From contig NZ_PEBQ01000057.1 in the NCBI RefSeq assembly GCF_002738225.1, positions 1 to 64,000 of the forward strand: a DNA stretch of 64,000 nt, read 5' to 3'. The notes beneath the pieces are model-generated. The model searched no databases. It saw only the letters and a list, made by a program, of their open reading frames with translations, and was not told the DNA's origin. The position numbers and the translations under genes were made by a program. This DNA is from Acetobacter pomorum (GTDB lineage Bacteria; Pseudomonadota; Alphaproteobacteria; Acetobacterales; Acetobacteraceae). Below, in pieces: positions 51,562-60,115 of the stretch. How positions within the stretch are numbered: the stretch's first letter is position 1; each line of letters opens with the position of its first letter.

Positions 51562-52164
51562 TTACGCGCCTGTCAGTTCCCGCAGTTTCCAATGGTTGCC
51601 AGCCTCTGGCTCCAGACTCAGCGGAATGGCGTTGGGCAGGCGCACATTGGCGGGTAGAGACATGGCAGACCGCAGGGCACGAAACAGCGCCCCATGTGCC
51701 ACAATCAAAGGCCGACCGGGGGCCTGTGTGGCACGGTTTACGGCATCTGTGGCGCGCTGACGCAGGGCGGCAAATGTTTCTCCACCGGGTGGCGTATAGT
51801 TACCGGCAATCCAGTCATTATACCAATTGCCAATCGGCTCGCCTTCCTGCTCCCCAAAGCAGACTTCCTCCAGCCCCACATCTATATCCAGCGGCAGGGC
51901 TGGCAGGCCGTGCGTAATAAGCGCGTCACGCACAATGGTGGCTGTGCGCAAGGCGCGCTCCAGCGGGGAACACACAATGCGCGTAACCCCGTTTTGGCCT
52001 GCATCCCGCAAGGCCACCTCAAGCATCTTTCCCGCCGCCACAGCCTGGTCAATGCCGGTTTCATTCAGCGGCACATCCGTGCGCCCCTGAGAAAGACCAG
52101 CCCGGTTCCAGTCTGTCTGGCCGTGGCGCAAATACCAGTATGGGCGGGGGAAAAGCGTGCTCAT
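51562..52164 (-). CDS. Histidine phosphatase family protein
   Basis: A 200-residue phosphoglycerate-mutase-like phosphatase. YWYLRHGQTDWNRAGLSQG carries the catalytic RHG, and CSPLERALRTATIV, EVCFGEQEGEP, and VAHGALFRALRSAM complete the family. The second active-site His sits in the last motif. Substrates range from sugar phosphates to phosphoproteins and are unknown here. It is 12 bases downstream of prs on the same strand and may be co-transcribed. Confidence 0.85.
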   Translation of the reverse strand: MSTLFPRPYWYLRHGQTDWNRAGLSQGRTDVPLNETGIDQAVAAGKMLEVALRDAGQNGVTRIVCSPLERALRTATIVRDALITHGLPALPLDIDVGLEEVCFGEQEGEPIGNWYNDWIAGNYTPPGGETFAALRQRATDAVNRATQAPGRPLIVAHGALFRALRSAMSLPANVRLPNAIPLSLEPEAGNHWKLRELTGA

Positions 52165-52176
52165 GGGGCCTCTGGA

Positions 52177-53109
52177 TCAGTCAAACAGGGAGGAAACGGA
52201 GCTTTCATCCGCCACGGCATGGATGGCGCGCGCCAGCAGGCCAGAAATGGTGATCTGGCGGATATTGCGTGCGGCCATAACCTGCTCTGTAGCGCGAATA
52301 CTGTCTGTCAGCGTCAGCATTTCGATAGGCGAATCGGCAATGCGTTCCACGGCGTGTCCTGTCAGCACACCATGCGTTACGTATGCGCCCACAGATGCAG
52401 CACCCTGCTCGGCAATGGCGCGGGCGGCATTGCACAGTGAACCACCGCTATCCACAATATCATCTACCAGCAGGCAGTGGCGGCCGCGCACATCACCAAT
52501 CACGTTCATCACTTCGGAAACGCCTGCGCGTTCACGCCGCTTGTCAATAATGGCCAGATCCGTGTTCAGGCGCTGGGCCAGCTGGCGGGCACGCACCACG
52601 CCCCCTACATCGGGGGAGACAATCATTAAATCGCGGTCCCCGTAATGGGAGCGGATATCGCGCACAAACAAGGGCGCGGCGTACAGATTGTCCACCGGAA
52701 TATCAAAAAAGCCCTGAATCTGCATGGCGTGCAGGTCCAGTGTCAGCACGCGGCTGGCGCCCGCTTCCACCAACAGATTCGCCACCAGTTTGGCGCTAAT
52801 GGGCGTGCGCGGGCCAGATTTACGATCCTGCCGGGCATACCCAAAATAGGGCATAACGGCTGTAATACGCTTGGCCGAACCACGGCGCAGCGCGTCCAGC
52901 ATAATCAGCAGTTCCATCAGGTTATCATTGGTGGGGGTGCAGGTGCTCTGGATAACGAACACGTCCTCACCACGTACATTTTCGTGGATTTCTACAAACA
53001 CCTCCATGTCCGCAAAGCGGCGCACGGTGGCGTTGCAGAGGGGGAGGTTCAGCTCCGCGGCAACGGCTTCGGCAAGTGGGAGGTTGCTGTTACAGGCGAC
53101 GATTTTCAT
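52177..53109 (-). CDS. prs: Ribose-phosphate pyrophosphokinase
   Basis: A 310-residue cytosolic enzyme that makes PRPP from ribose 5-phosphate and ATP for nucleotide, histidine and tryptophan synthesis. [27 protein letters not shown] includes the ATP-binding flexible loop, [18 protein letters not shown] follows, and [19 protein letters not shown] is the PRPP loop. ATG 53109 gives exactly the family N-terminus; upstream frame is open but not conserved. Confidence 0.95.
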   Translation of the reverse strand: MKIVACNSNLPLAEAVAAELNLPLCNATVRRFADMEVFVEIHENVRGEDVFVIQSTCTPTNDNLMELLIMLDALRRGSAKRITAVMPYFGYARQDRKSGPRTPISAKLVANLLVEAGASRVLTLDLHAMQIQGFFDIPVDNLYAAPLFVRDIRSHYGDRDLMIVSPDVGGVVRARQLAQRLNTDLAIIDKRRERAGVSEVMNVIGDVRGRHCLLVDDIVDSGGSLCNAARAIAEQGAASVGAYVTHGVLTGHAVERIADSPIEMLTLTDSIRATEQVMAARNIRQITISGLLARAIHAVADESSVSSLFD

Positions 53110-53343
53110 GACAAGGACGTTTCCCGGCCTTAGGTGTGAAACGAAAAAAGGGCTCTCCGGCGGGCCGGGTGTAGCAACCACAGGGCCTGTTGTCATCTGT
53201 GCGGAGTGTTTTCCTGCCAATCGTTGCGCAAATGGCGCGTTCTGCCGGGCAGGCAAAGCCGCGTGATAATAACTGATAATAACAGCAGAAAACGCAGGCC
53301 AACCTTGCACAAACAGGCAGGGTTCTCTATCGCGTTAAACACC

Positions 53344-54264
53344 ATGAGCAGCACGCCCACCTTGCCGGATACGCAGGAAGAACGCGCCACAAAAAAACAG
53401 CCCCCTCTTGCGGCTGCGCCGCAGCACGCCCCACAGCCAGAGGGCCAGCCTGTGCTACACTTGGTGCCAGAGCGGGGTTTTTCCTATTTTGTGCATGCCG
53501 CCCAGGATTTTGCGCGCGGTTTCCGCCATGCCAACCTAGGGCTGACACTGGCCTGGCTGGATATTCGGCTGCGGTATCGGGGGTCCATTTTAGGGCCGTT
53601 CTGGCTTACGGCCACCACGGCCATTATGGTGGCAGCCATGGGCGTGCTGTATGCGTATCTGCTCAACACAGATGTGCACACCTATCTGCCCTTTCTTACC
53701 CTTTCCCTTGTGTTATGGGGATTTGTAAGCGGCACTATGCAGGAAGGCTGCGGCACCTTTACCGGGGCGGCGCGGCTTATTCATGCGGCCCGCATGCCGT
53801 ATTCCCTGCACGTGCTGCGCGTGGCTGTGCGCAACATTCTGGTGTTTGCACATAACATTCCTGTAGTGGCGGGGGTGTTCTTGTGGTTCCACGTTGCCCC
53901 CAAATGGACATGGACTCTCCTGCCTGCCACGGGCCTGTGGTTGGTGGACTGTTTTTTTGCCGTGCTTTTGCTGGGCATTCTGGGCGCACGCTTTAGGGAT
54001 GTGCCCCCCATTATCGCCAGCCTGACGCAGGTGATGTTCTTTGTGACACCCATTTTGTGGTCTCCCCAGTTGATGACAACCGGGCAGGCATGGCTGCTGC
54101 TGGACCCCTTCTTTCCGCTGATTGAAATTTTGCGCGCGCCCTTTACGGGGGACGTGATGCAAACTGCCATATGGCCTGCGGCCCTTGGGTGGTCTGCCGT
54201 GCTAATTGTTGCAACCTTCTGCCTGTTCGCCCGTATGCGCACACGGCTGGCATACTGGGTGTAA
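53344..54264 (+). CDS. Polysaccharide-export ABC transporter permease (Wzm-like)
   Basis: A 306-residue inner-membrane protein with six helices. LGLTLAWLDIRLRYRGSILGPFWLT is the ABC-2 permease N-terminus, and GARFRDVPPIIASLTQVMFFVTPILW is the family's second conserved block. The first 40 residues are a polar, Pro/Gln-rich extension. With the ATPase 5 bases downstream it forms an exporter for O-antigen or capsular chains. No glycosyltransferase cluster is adjacent, so the chain is made elsewhere. Confidence 0.85.
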   Translation: MSSTPTLPDTQEERATKKQPPLAAAPQHAPQPEGQPVLHLVPERGFSYFVHAAQDFARGFRHANLGLTLAWLDIRLRYRGSILGPFWLTATTAIMVAAMGVLYAYLLNTDVHTYLPFLTLSLVLWGFVSGTMQEGCGTFTGAARLIHAARMPYSLHVLRVAVRNILVFAHNIPVVAGVFLWFHVAPKWTWTLLPATGLWLVDCFFAVLLLGILGARFRDVPPIIASLTQVMFFVTPILWSPQLMTTGQAWLLLDPFFPLIEILRAPFTGDVMQTAIWPAALGWSAVLIVATFCLFARMRTRLAYWV

Positions 54265-54269
54265 GGCGC

Positions 54270-55076
54270 ATGACGGATATTGCGGTTGAAAACCTGCAAA
54301 TCACCTTTCCGCTGTATCATGGCAATGCCCGTAGCCTGCGCAAATCACTCAGCAAAACGCTGGGCCGCACGCTCAATACCCGCTTCATGCATGATAACCG
54401 AGACCGCGTGGTGGTGCAGGCGCTTAAGGGTGTCAGCTTCACCCTGCAACCGGGGGACAGGTTGGGCCTTGTAGGCGGCAACGGCGCTGGCAAAACCACG
54501 CTGTTGCGCGCACTGGCCGGTATTTATGAACCCGTAGGCGGCAGCGTTACGGTGCGCGGCAGCATTGGCACATTGCTGGACCCCGAACTGGGCATGAACA
54601 TGGACCTGACCGGGCGGGAGAACATTCGCCTCCGTGGCATGTTTTCTGGCCTGAGCAAGGAACAGACCGCGCAGGTTGAAGCAGATGTGGAAAACTTTGC
54701 CTCCCTTGGCGCTTTTATGGACCTGCCCGTAAACACCTACAGTTCAGGCATGATGGTGCGCCTTTCCTTTGGGCTTGCCACGGCTATCATGCCCGATGTG
54801 CTGCTGATGGATGAATGGTTTATGGCGGGGGATGCCTCCTTCCGTGATCGGGCACGCGCACGGCTTGAAAACCTTGTCTCCCGTGCTGATATTCTGGTGC
54901 TCTCCAGCCATATGGCAGATGTGATGGCTGACTGGTGCAACCGCCTGATCTGGCTGGATCAAGGGCAAGTAAGGATGGATGGCCCTACCGAGCAGGTGCT
55001 GGAAGCCTATCTGGGCCGCCCACTGGAACGTAAGGCGGATGAAAAAGCCCCGGCAGATCCCTCACCAGCTCCCTAA
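54270..55076 (+). CDS. Polysaccharide-export ABC transporter ATP-binding protein (Wzt-like)
   Basis: A 268-residue ATPase. RLGLVGGNGAGKTTLLRAL is Walker A, then LTGRENIRLRGMF, a degenerate signature YSSGMMVRLSFGLATA, and VLLMDEWFMAGD in Walker B. These features, including the E-N-I segment, are typical of the polysaccharide-exporting ABC class. It lacks the extra C-terminal carbohydrate-binding domain seen in some Wzt proteins. The start ATG follows the permease stop by 5 bases. Confidence 0.87.
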   Translation: MTDIAVENLQITFPLYHGNARSLRKSLSKTLGRTLNTRFMHDNRDRVVVQALKGVSFTLQPGDRLGLVGGNGAGKTTLLRALAGIYEPVGGSVTVRGSIGTLLDPELGMNMDLTGRENIRLRGMFSGLSKEQTAQVEADVENFASLGAFMDLPVNTYSSGMMVRLSFGLATAIMPDVLLMDEWFMAGDASFRDRARARLENLVSRADILVLSSHMADVMADWCNRLIWLDQGQVRMDGPTEQVLEAYLGRPLERKADEKAPADPSPAP

Positions 55077-55222
55077 ATCTGGCTAAACATTCTATAAGAT
55101 GGGCTTGCACGCCTTTCAGGGCAGATGTTCCGTGTTCTCCCTGTTCGCAGGGGGCATAAGTCATGACATACTGATCAGCGCATCGGCCCCTGCACGCACA
55201 GCACAGCCCACACGGAGCATGA

Positions 55223-56719
55223 ATGAACCGGCCCTCCCCGCCTGGCGGACGTCACAAGGCCTGCTTTACCACTGGCAGCATCATGCGCCACGTGCTGGTT
55301 ATGGCTGGCACCGGGGCCATTGGCCTTATGGCGGTGTTTGCGGTGGATATGCTCAACATGGTGTATATCAGCCATCTGGGGAACACGGCACTTACAGCCG
55401 CCATTGGCTTTGCCGGGGCCGTTATTGGCTTGCAGATTGCCGTTTCCATCGGGTTGACCATTGGTATAAGTGCCGCCACCGCGCGTGAAATTGGTGCAGG
55501 CCGCGCGCACGAGGCCAGAGGCATTGCATCTTCCGCCCTTACTGTCATGATCGGGCTGGCCACGGTGCTGGGTGTGGGCACCATGATATTTGCTCACCCC
55601 ATTCTGGAACTGTTTGGCGCACGCGGTGAGGCCCTAAGCAACGCCACCACATTTTTGCGCACTGTAAGTCCTGCTTTGCCCCTTATTTGTGCGGGCATGG
55701 GGGCTTCTTCCCTTATGCGTGTGGTGGGCGATGCCAAGGGCTCCATGCACATTACGCTTATGGGGGCCGTGGTGGCAGCTGTGCTGGACCCTCTGTTTAT
55801 TTTCGGGCTGCATGAAGGGCTTATGGGGGCTGCCATCAGCACCGTGCTTTCCCGCGCAGTGGTGGCCACAGCCGGCATCCGTGGCGCCTTGCGGCACGAT
55901 ATGCTGACCATGCCGCAGGCCCACCGTATTCTGCCCGATACAAAGCGCGTGGCTACGGTAGCCTGCCCGGCCATTCTTACCAATCTGGCCACACCTGTTG
56001 GGGGTGTTTACGTTACGCAGGCCATGGCCCGCTTTGGCTTGGCAGCTGTAGCCGGGCAGGCCTCTATTGAGCGGACGGTGCCCGTGCTGTTTGCGCTGGT
56101 GTTTGCACTCACCGGCTCAGTCGGCCCCATTATGGGGCAGAACCTTGGGGCGGGCCTGTGTGATCGTGTGCGCGAAACCCTGCGCGCAGCCCTTAAATTG
56201 GTGCTTTTGAGCGTGGGGGCCACGTGGGTTTTCCTGTTCTGTGTGCAAAACGGGGTTGTGGCCATGTATGACGCGCAAGGGGATGCCGCAGCCCTTATCC
56301 ACCTATTCTGCACCTGGACAATCGGCAGCTACCTGTTTGTAGGCATGCTGTTTGTGGCCAACGCTGCCTTTAATAACCTTGGTTTTCCGCTGTATTCCAC
56401 CGCCTTTAACTGGGGGCGGGCCACGCTGGGCACCATTCCATTTGTCATGATGGGCGCACGCTTTGGCCCGATGGGCGTGCAGGCCGTACAGGCGCTGGGG
56501 GCTGTTGTGTTTGGCTCGCTCGCGGTCTTGACGGCGTTCCGTGTGACACAAACATTAGAAGTCTCTCCCGCACAGCATCCTCTGGCAGCGGGAGTGCGGA
56601 GCAGCACGCCGGTTTCCGATGTTCCCACCACCAGCGCAGAAGCTGCAATGGCAGAACTGGACGAACTGGAGAGTGCCTCTGATTTGTGTGAGGAAGACAG
56701 GAAGACAACCCATGTCTAA
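55223..56719 (+). CDS. MATE-family efflux transporter
   Basis: A 498-residue inner-membrane protein with twelve helices. GLMAVFAVDMLNMVYISHLGNTALTAA starts the first six-helix repeat and ILTNLATPVGGVYVTQAMARFGLAAVAG starts the second, a duplication typical of the MATE fold. VRETLRAALKLVLLS and GFPLYSTAFNWGRATLGTIPF follow. Substrate unknown, probably a cationic drug or metabolite exchanged for Na+ or H+. Its 3' end overlaps the small downstream gene by 8 bases. Confidence 0.88.
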   Translation: MNRPSPPGGRHKACFTTGSIMRHVLVMAGTGAIGLMAVFAVDMLNMVYISHLGNTALTAAIGFAGAVIGLQIAVSIGLTIGISAATAREIGAGRAHEARGIASSALTVMIGLATVLGVGTMIFAHPILELFGARGEALSNATTFLRTVSPALPLICAGMGASSLMRVVGDAKGSMHITLMGAVVAAVLDPLFIFGLHEGLMGAAISTVLSRAVVATAGIRGALRHDMLTMPQAHRILPDTKRVATVACPAILTNLATPVGGVYVTQAMARFGLAAVAGQASIERTVPVLFALVFALTGSVGPIMGQNLGAGLCDRVRETLRAALKLVLLSVGATWVFLFCVQNGVVAMYDAQGDAAALIHLFCTWTIGSYLFVGMLFVANAAFNNLGFPLYSTAFNWGRATLGTIPFVMMGARFGPMGVQAVQALGAVVFGSLAVLTAFRVTQTLEVSPAQHPLAAGVRSSTPVSDVPTTSAEAAMAELDELESASDLCEEDRKTTHV

Positions 56720-56921
56720 GCTGACAACTGAAGAACGCAACGCCCTGCCCGATGATGCCTTTGCCCTGCCCGGCCGCCGTTACCCCATACCCGATGCCAC
56801 CCACGCGCGTGATGCGCTGGCCCGTGCGAGCGAAATGCTGCACCGGGGTAACCTCACGCAGGAAGAATATGATACCATCCACGCCAAGGCGGAGGATGTT
56901 CTGCGCCGTGAACGGATGTAG
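56712..56921 (+). CDS. DUF6582-type small protein
   Basis: A 69-residue soluble protein. SKLTTEERNALPDDAFALPG and RYPIPDATHARDALARASE form the conserved head of the DUF6582 family, usually described from phage or chromosomal small proteins of unknown role. The rest is a charged helix. It overlaps the end of the MATE gene by 8 bases, so it is probably translated from the same mRNA. Confidence 0.75.
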   Translation: MSKLTTEERNALPDDAFALPGRRYPIPDATHARDALARASEMLHRGNLTQEEYDTIHAKAEDVLRRERM

Positions 56922-56934
56922 TTTTTAAACCCAT

Positions 56935-57513
56935 ATGCTAAACCGCCTTTATGCCCGCGTTTTGCGGCACGCTGCCAGCCCCTACGCACCTTTATGGCTG
57001 GCGGCGCTGGCTTTTGCAGAAGCCAGCTTTTTTCCCCTTCCGCCAGAAACGCTGCTGGTGCCCATGGTGCTGGCGCACAGGCAAAAGGCATGGGTTTATG
57101 CCGCCATCTGCACCATTGCCAGTGTGGCCGGGGGCCTGCTGGGCTGGCTGATTGGCGCGGCTTTGCTGGATACGGTGGCCCGCCCGATTGTGCATTTTTA
57201 CCATGCCGAGGGCACGCTGCTGACCTTGCAGGAAAAATTCCGCCAATGGGGGGTGTGGATTATTCTGTTCAAGGGGCTTACGCCCATCCCCTATAAGTTT
57301 GTGACTATTGCCAGCGGCATGGCGCATTTTGCCATTCTGCCTTTTATGCTGGCCAGTCTGGTAACACGCGGCGTGCGGTTTATGCTGGTGGCTGGGCTTT
57401 TGTGGCGCTTTGGGGCCCCTATTCAGGATTTTCTGGAAAAACGCCTGCCACTGGTGGCCGGGGCTTTTGCCGTAGTGTTTTTAGGCGGCATTATTGCGCT
57501 GAAATATCTGTAA
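56935..57513 (+). CDS. YqaA/DedA-like membrane protein (SNARE-associated Golgi superfamily)
   Basis: A 192-residue inner-membrane protein. LAALAFAEASFFPLPPETLLVPMVL is the conserved YqaA-family re-entrant segment, followed by GGLLGWLIGAALLDTVA. FKGLTPIPYKFVTIASGMAH is the second family block. DedA-type proteins act in lipid-carrier or phospholipid flipping and proton-linked membrane homeostasis. It starts 13 bases after the DUF6582 gene and is likely co-transcribed. Confidence 0.8.
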   Translation: MLNRLYARVLRHAASPYAPLWLAALAFAEASFFPLPPETLLVPMVLAHRQKAWVYAAICTIASVAGGLLGWLIGAALLDTVARPIVHFYHAEGTLLTLQEKFRQWGVWIILFKGLTPIPYKFVTIASGMAHFAILPFMLASLVTRGVRFMLVAGLLWRFGAPIQDFLEKRLPLVAGAFAVVFLGGIIALKYL

Positions 57514-57647
57514 ATCTGGCACCTGCATTCAGGCCCACGCGGGGCAGAACCTCTGCCCTGTGGCTTGTGCCCTGCCCGATTGCGGCGCAAAATGGCGGCC
57601 AGATTTTGAACGTCTTGCTTGACTGATAACCGGGAGAAAAAACGCGG

Positions 57648-58655
57648 ATGCCAACCCAGATAGCTGTGATTACAGGCGCAGGCGCCGGTATTGGCCGCGC
57701 GGCGGCACGTGCGCTGGGCCGCGCCGGGTTTGATATTGCCCTGCTGGGCCGCAATGAAGACCGGCTGAAGGAAACGGCAGAAAATCTGGCCAAGCACTCT
57801 GTGCGGTCATTGGTGATTCCGCTGGATGTGTCTGATGCCAAAGCCGTGCAGGATGCGGCGGAGCGTATTGAAACAGAACTTGGCCCCATTTCAGTATGGG
57901 CCAACTGCGCCGGGGCCACGGTGGTTGGGCAAGTGGCTGCCCTTTCTGCCGATGATATTCGCCGTGCTACGGAAGTCACCTATCTGGGTAGCGTAAACGG
58001 CACATTGGCAGCACTTGGCGTTATGCGCCGGCGCGGGCAAGGGGCCATTATCAATCTGGATCTGGCCCCCAACCTGCGCGGGATGCCGCTTCAGGCTGCT
58101 GAAAATGGCGCACGTTCCGCCCTGCGTGGCTTTTGTGAAAGCCTACGGCCCGAACTGCTGCACGATGCCGATAATATCCGCGTGGTCATGGTGGATCTGC
58201 CCGCCATCAACACCCCTCATTATGGATGGACACGCAACCTGACAGGCAAGCGCTTAAAACCCGTTGGCCCGGTGTATGAACCCGAAGTGGCGGCAGAAGC
58301 CATTTGCCGTGCGGCCTTTAGCACCAGCCGCTCTATTTCCATTGGGGCCACCAACAGCTTTGCCGCCCTATGGCACATGGTTGCCCCCGGCTGCCGTGAG
58401 GCCCGGTTGGCAGAAAAAGGCTACAAGGCCCAGATGGAGCATGATTGGGCAGAAGGCCCGCAGCCGGATGATTTGTATAAACCGGTTTCCGGCTCCTTTG
58501 GGGCACAAGGGCCGTTTGATGAACATTCCCGCAGGCTGGATAGCCCGCTCACCTTTTTTGTTTCCAGCAATTTGCGGGCCAGTATTTTTGGCGCACTTAC
58601 CGCCATGGGCTTAACCGCCCTGATCACGCATATTCGCAACTGCCGCAAATCCTGA
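57648..58655 (+). CDS. SDR-family protein lacking the catalytic tetrad
   Basis: A 335-residue protein with a normal Rossmann start (VITGAGAGIGRAAARAL) and the WANCAGA stretch. The catalytic positions are all changed. The usual Asn is Thr111 (VTYLG), the Ser position is Leu139 (NLDLAP), the Tyr is Glu152 and the Lys is Arg156 (PLQAAENGARSALRGF). The frame is intact and the scaffold well conserved, which argues against a decaying pseudogene. A 90-residue C-terminal extension ends in a hydrophobic segment (SIFGALTAMGLTALITHI), possibly a membrane anchor. It may bind a nucleotide without catalysis. A bidirectional terminator follows. Confidence 0.72.
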   Translation: MPTQIAVITGAGAGIGRAAARALGRAGFDIALLGRNEDRLKETAENLAKHSVRSLVIPLDVSDAKAVQDAAERIETELGPISVWANCAGATVVGQVAALSADDIRRATEVTYLGSVNGTLAALGVMRRRGQGAIINLDLAPNLRGMPLQAAENGARSALRGFCESLRPELLHDADNIRVVMVDLPAINTPHYGWTRNLTGKRLKPVGPVYEPEVAAEAICRAAFSTSRSISIGATNSFAALWHMVAPGCREARLAEKGYKAQMEHDWAEGPQPDDLYKPVSGSFGAQGPFDEHSRRLDSPLTFFVSSNLRASIFGALTAMGLTALITHIRNCRKS

Positions 58656-58661
58656 AAAACC

Positions 58662-58702
58662 TTTTTTGCCCCGTGTCGTGTTCTGCTGCACGGGGCAAAA
58701 AA
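58662..58702. terminator. Bidirectional terminator between convergent genes
   Basis: TTTTTTGCCCCGTG (58662-58675) and CACGGGGCAAAAAA (58689-58702) are perfectly complementary over fourteen bases around a 13-base loop. It serves both the SDR-like gene and the convergent small gene. Confidence 0.93.
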
Positions 58703-58718
58703 GCAAATCGGCTGCGTA

Positions 58719-59114
58719 TCAGTTCAAACGCCCACGCGCTGCGCCCTGTTGCTGGCGCATCTGCTGGTGCATTTGTAGCCCGTGCATCAGCCGGTCTGCA
58801 TCTGCGGGAGGCAGCACAAGCCCTACCGGGCCAAAAGCCGGATGTTGAAAGGCCAGAACAGATCCATCCGTGCTGGCTTCTGGCTGGAGCGCCCATTTTG
58901 TGCGCGTAACAGGTGCAAAAGTGGCGCCTTCTATGGTTGGCAGCTCCCTGCCTTCCAGCATGGTTTCACGGCACTGGCCCAAAACCTGTATCAGGCGTGT
59001 CACGTCTTCTAATGAAAGTGCAATATCCACAGCAGGCTGATTGTCCTGCTCCAGTACTTTCATATGAATTTCTGTACGATCTTCTGAAAGAGACAAATCA
59101 AGTTTGGAAGACAT
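58719..59114 (-). CDS. Soluble protein of unknown function
   Basis: A 131-residue protein with no signal peptide. AGGAGGG precedes ATG 59114. The N-terminal half (MSSKLDLSLSEDRTEIHMKV) looks like a small beta sheet followed by a helix (SLEDVTRLIQVLGQCRETML), and the C-terminal 15 residues are rich in Gln and Met (HGLQMHQQMRQQQGAARGR). I recognise no family. Its genomic partner upstream is ispE on the same strand. Confidence 0.6.
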   Translation of the reverse strand: MSSKLDLSLSEDRTEIHMKVLEQDNQPAVDIALSLEDVTRLIQVLGQCRETMLEGRELPTIEGATFAPVTRTKWALQPEASTDGSVLAFQHPAFGPVGLVLPPADADRLMHGLQMHQQMRQQQGAARGRLN

Positions 59115-59209
59115 GGAACCCTCCTGCGCCTTGCTATACCTAAAGCAGGCTTGCGCCCTTTTTGGCCAGCCCAAAATTTAACAGTCACGCCATGGGGCAG
59201 CAAAGCCCC

Positions 59210-60115
59210 TTAAACCAGACCTCCGCCCCAAACCCACCATGCGGCATGTGCATCCGCCAGTCTGTCTGCGGCTTCACGCGCGGCTTCTACGGTAGGGAAT
59301 ACACCAAAACATGTGGCGCCAGAGCCGCTCATACGGGCCAACTGGCAATCTGGCTGGGCGGCAATATCAGCCAGCACGCGGCCAATGGGGGCGCATACGC
59401 TGCATGCCGGAGCTTCCAGACTGTTTTCCTGCGCCTTTAAGCTTTCCACCATAGCCGCACTATTGGGCCAACTTTGTGGCAAATCCGCCCGGGGCACAAA
59501 ATCCCCTGTTCTTTTACGAAACACTTCTGGGGTAGAAACAGCCTGCCCGCAATTCACCAGCACAAGGCCACACTCCGGCAAACGTGGTGCAGGGGTTAGG
59601 GTTTCCCCAATTCCTTCCATCCGCACGGTCTGGCTCAGCAGGCATACGGGCACATCCGCCCCCAGTGTTTCCGCCACACGGAACAGAGTGGGTTCATCCA
59701 CCTGCGCATTCCATGCCCGGTTCAGCAAGCGCAGGGCGGCTGCGGCATCTGCCGAGCCCCCGCCAATGCCAGAGGCCACAGGCAGGTTTTTTTCCAGCAC
59801 AAGGCAGCCACCCCGCACATGGGCCTGTGGGCCGGCCAGATCACGCAGTACAGCGGCGGCCTTCATAACCAGATTATTCGGGCCAGCGGCATCTGCCCCA
59901 AGGGCACGGCCAAAACGGCCTTCCAGCTTAAGGTGCAGGGGTTCTGGCCCCGGCGCGTAAGTTAGCACATCACCCGCACCGGCAAACACCACAAGGCTGT
60001 CCAGCAAATGGTATCCATCTGGCCGGCGGCCTGTCACATGTAAATATAGGTTGATTTTTGCAGGTGCGATTTCTGTCAGGGTTGTGGTGGAAACATCCAG
60101 AACATCAACTGTCAT
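59210..60115 (-). CDS. ispE: 4-diphosphocytidyl-2-C-methyl-D-erythritol kinase
   Basis: A 301-residue GHMP kinase of the MEP isoprenoid pathway. APAKINLYLHVTGRRPDGYHLLDSLVVF is the family N-terminus, PVASGIGGGSADAAAALRLLN the ATP-binding GHMP motif, and MSGSGATCFGVFP the C-terminal Gly-rich motif. Its ATG overlaps the stop of the TPR protein gene (ATGA), an arrangement that suggests translational coupling. Confidence 0.94.
   Translation of the reverse strand: MTVDVLDVSTTTLTEIAPAKINLYLHVTGRRPDGYHLLDSLVVFAGAGDVLTYAPGPEPLHLKLEGRFGRALGADAAGPNNLVMKAAAVLRDLAGPQAHVRGGCLVLEKNLPVASGIGGGSADAAAALRLLNRAWNAQVDEPTLFRVAETLGADVPVCLLSQTVRMEGIGETLTPAPRLPECGLVLVNCGQAVSTPEVFRKRTGDFVPRADLPQSWPNSAAMVESLKAQENSLEAPACSVCAPIGRVLADIAAQPDCQLARMSGSGATCFGVFPTVEAAREAADRLADAHAAWWVWGGGLV

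Noticed and set aside
57541-57558. GGGCAGA/TCTGCCC hairpin after the YqaA-like gene as a terminator
   Set aside because: The stem is short and no T tract follows, so I did not list it as a feature.
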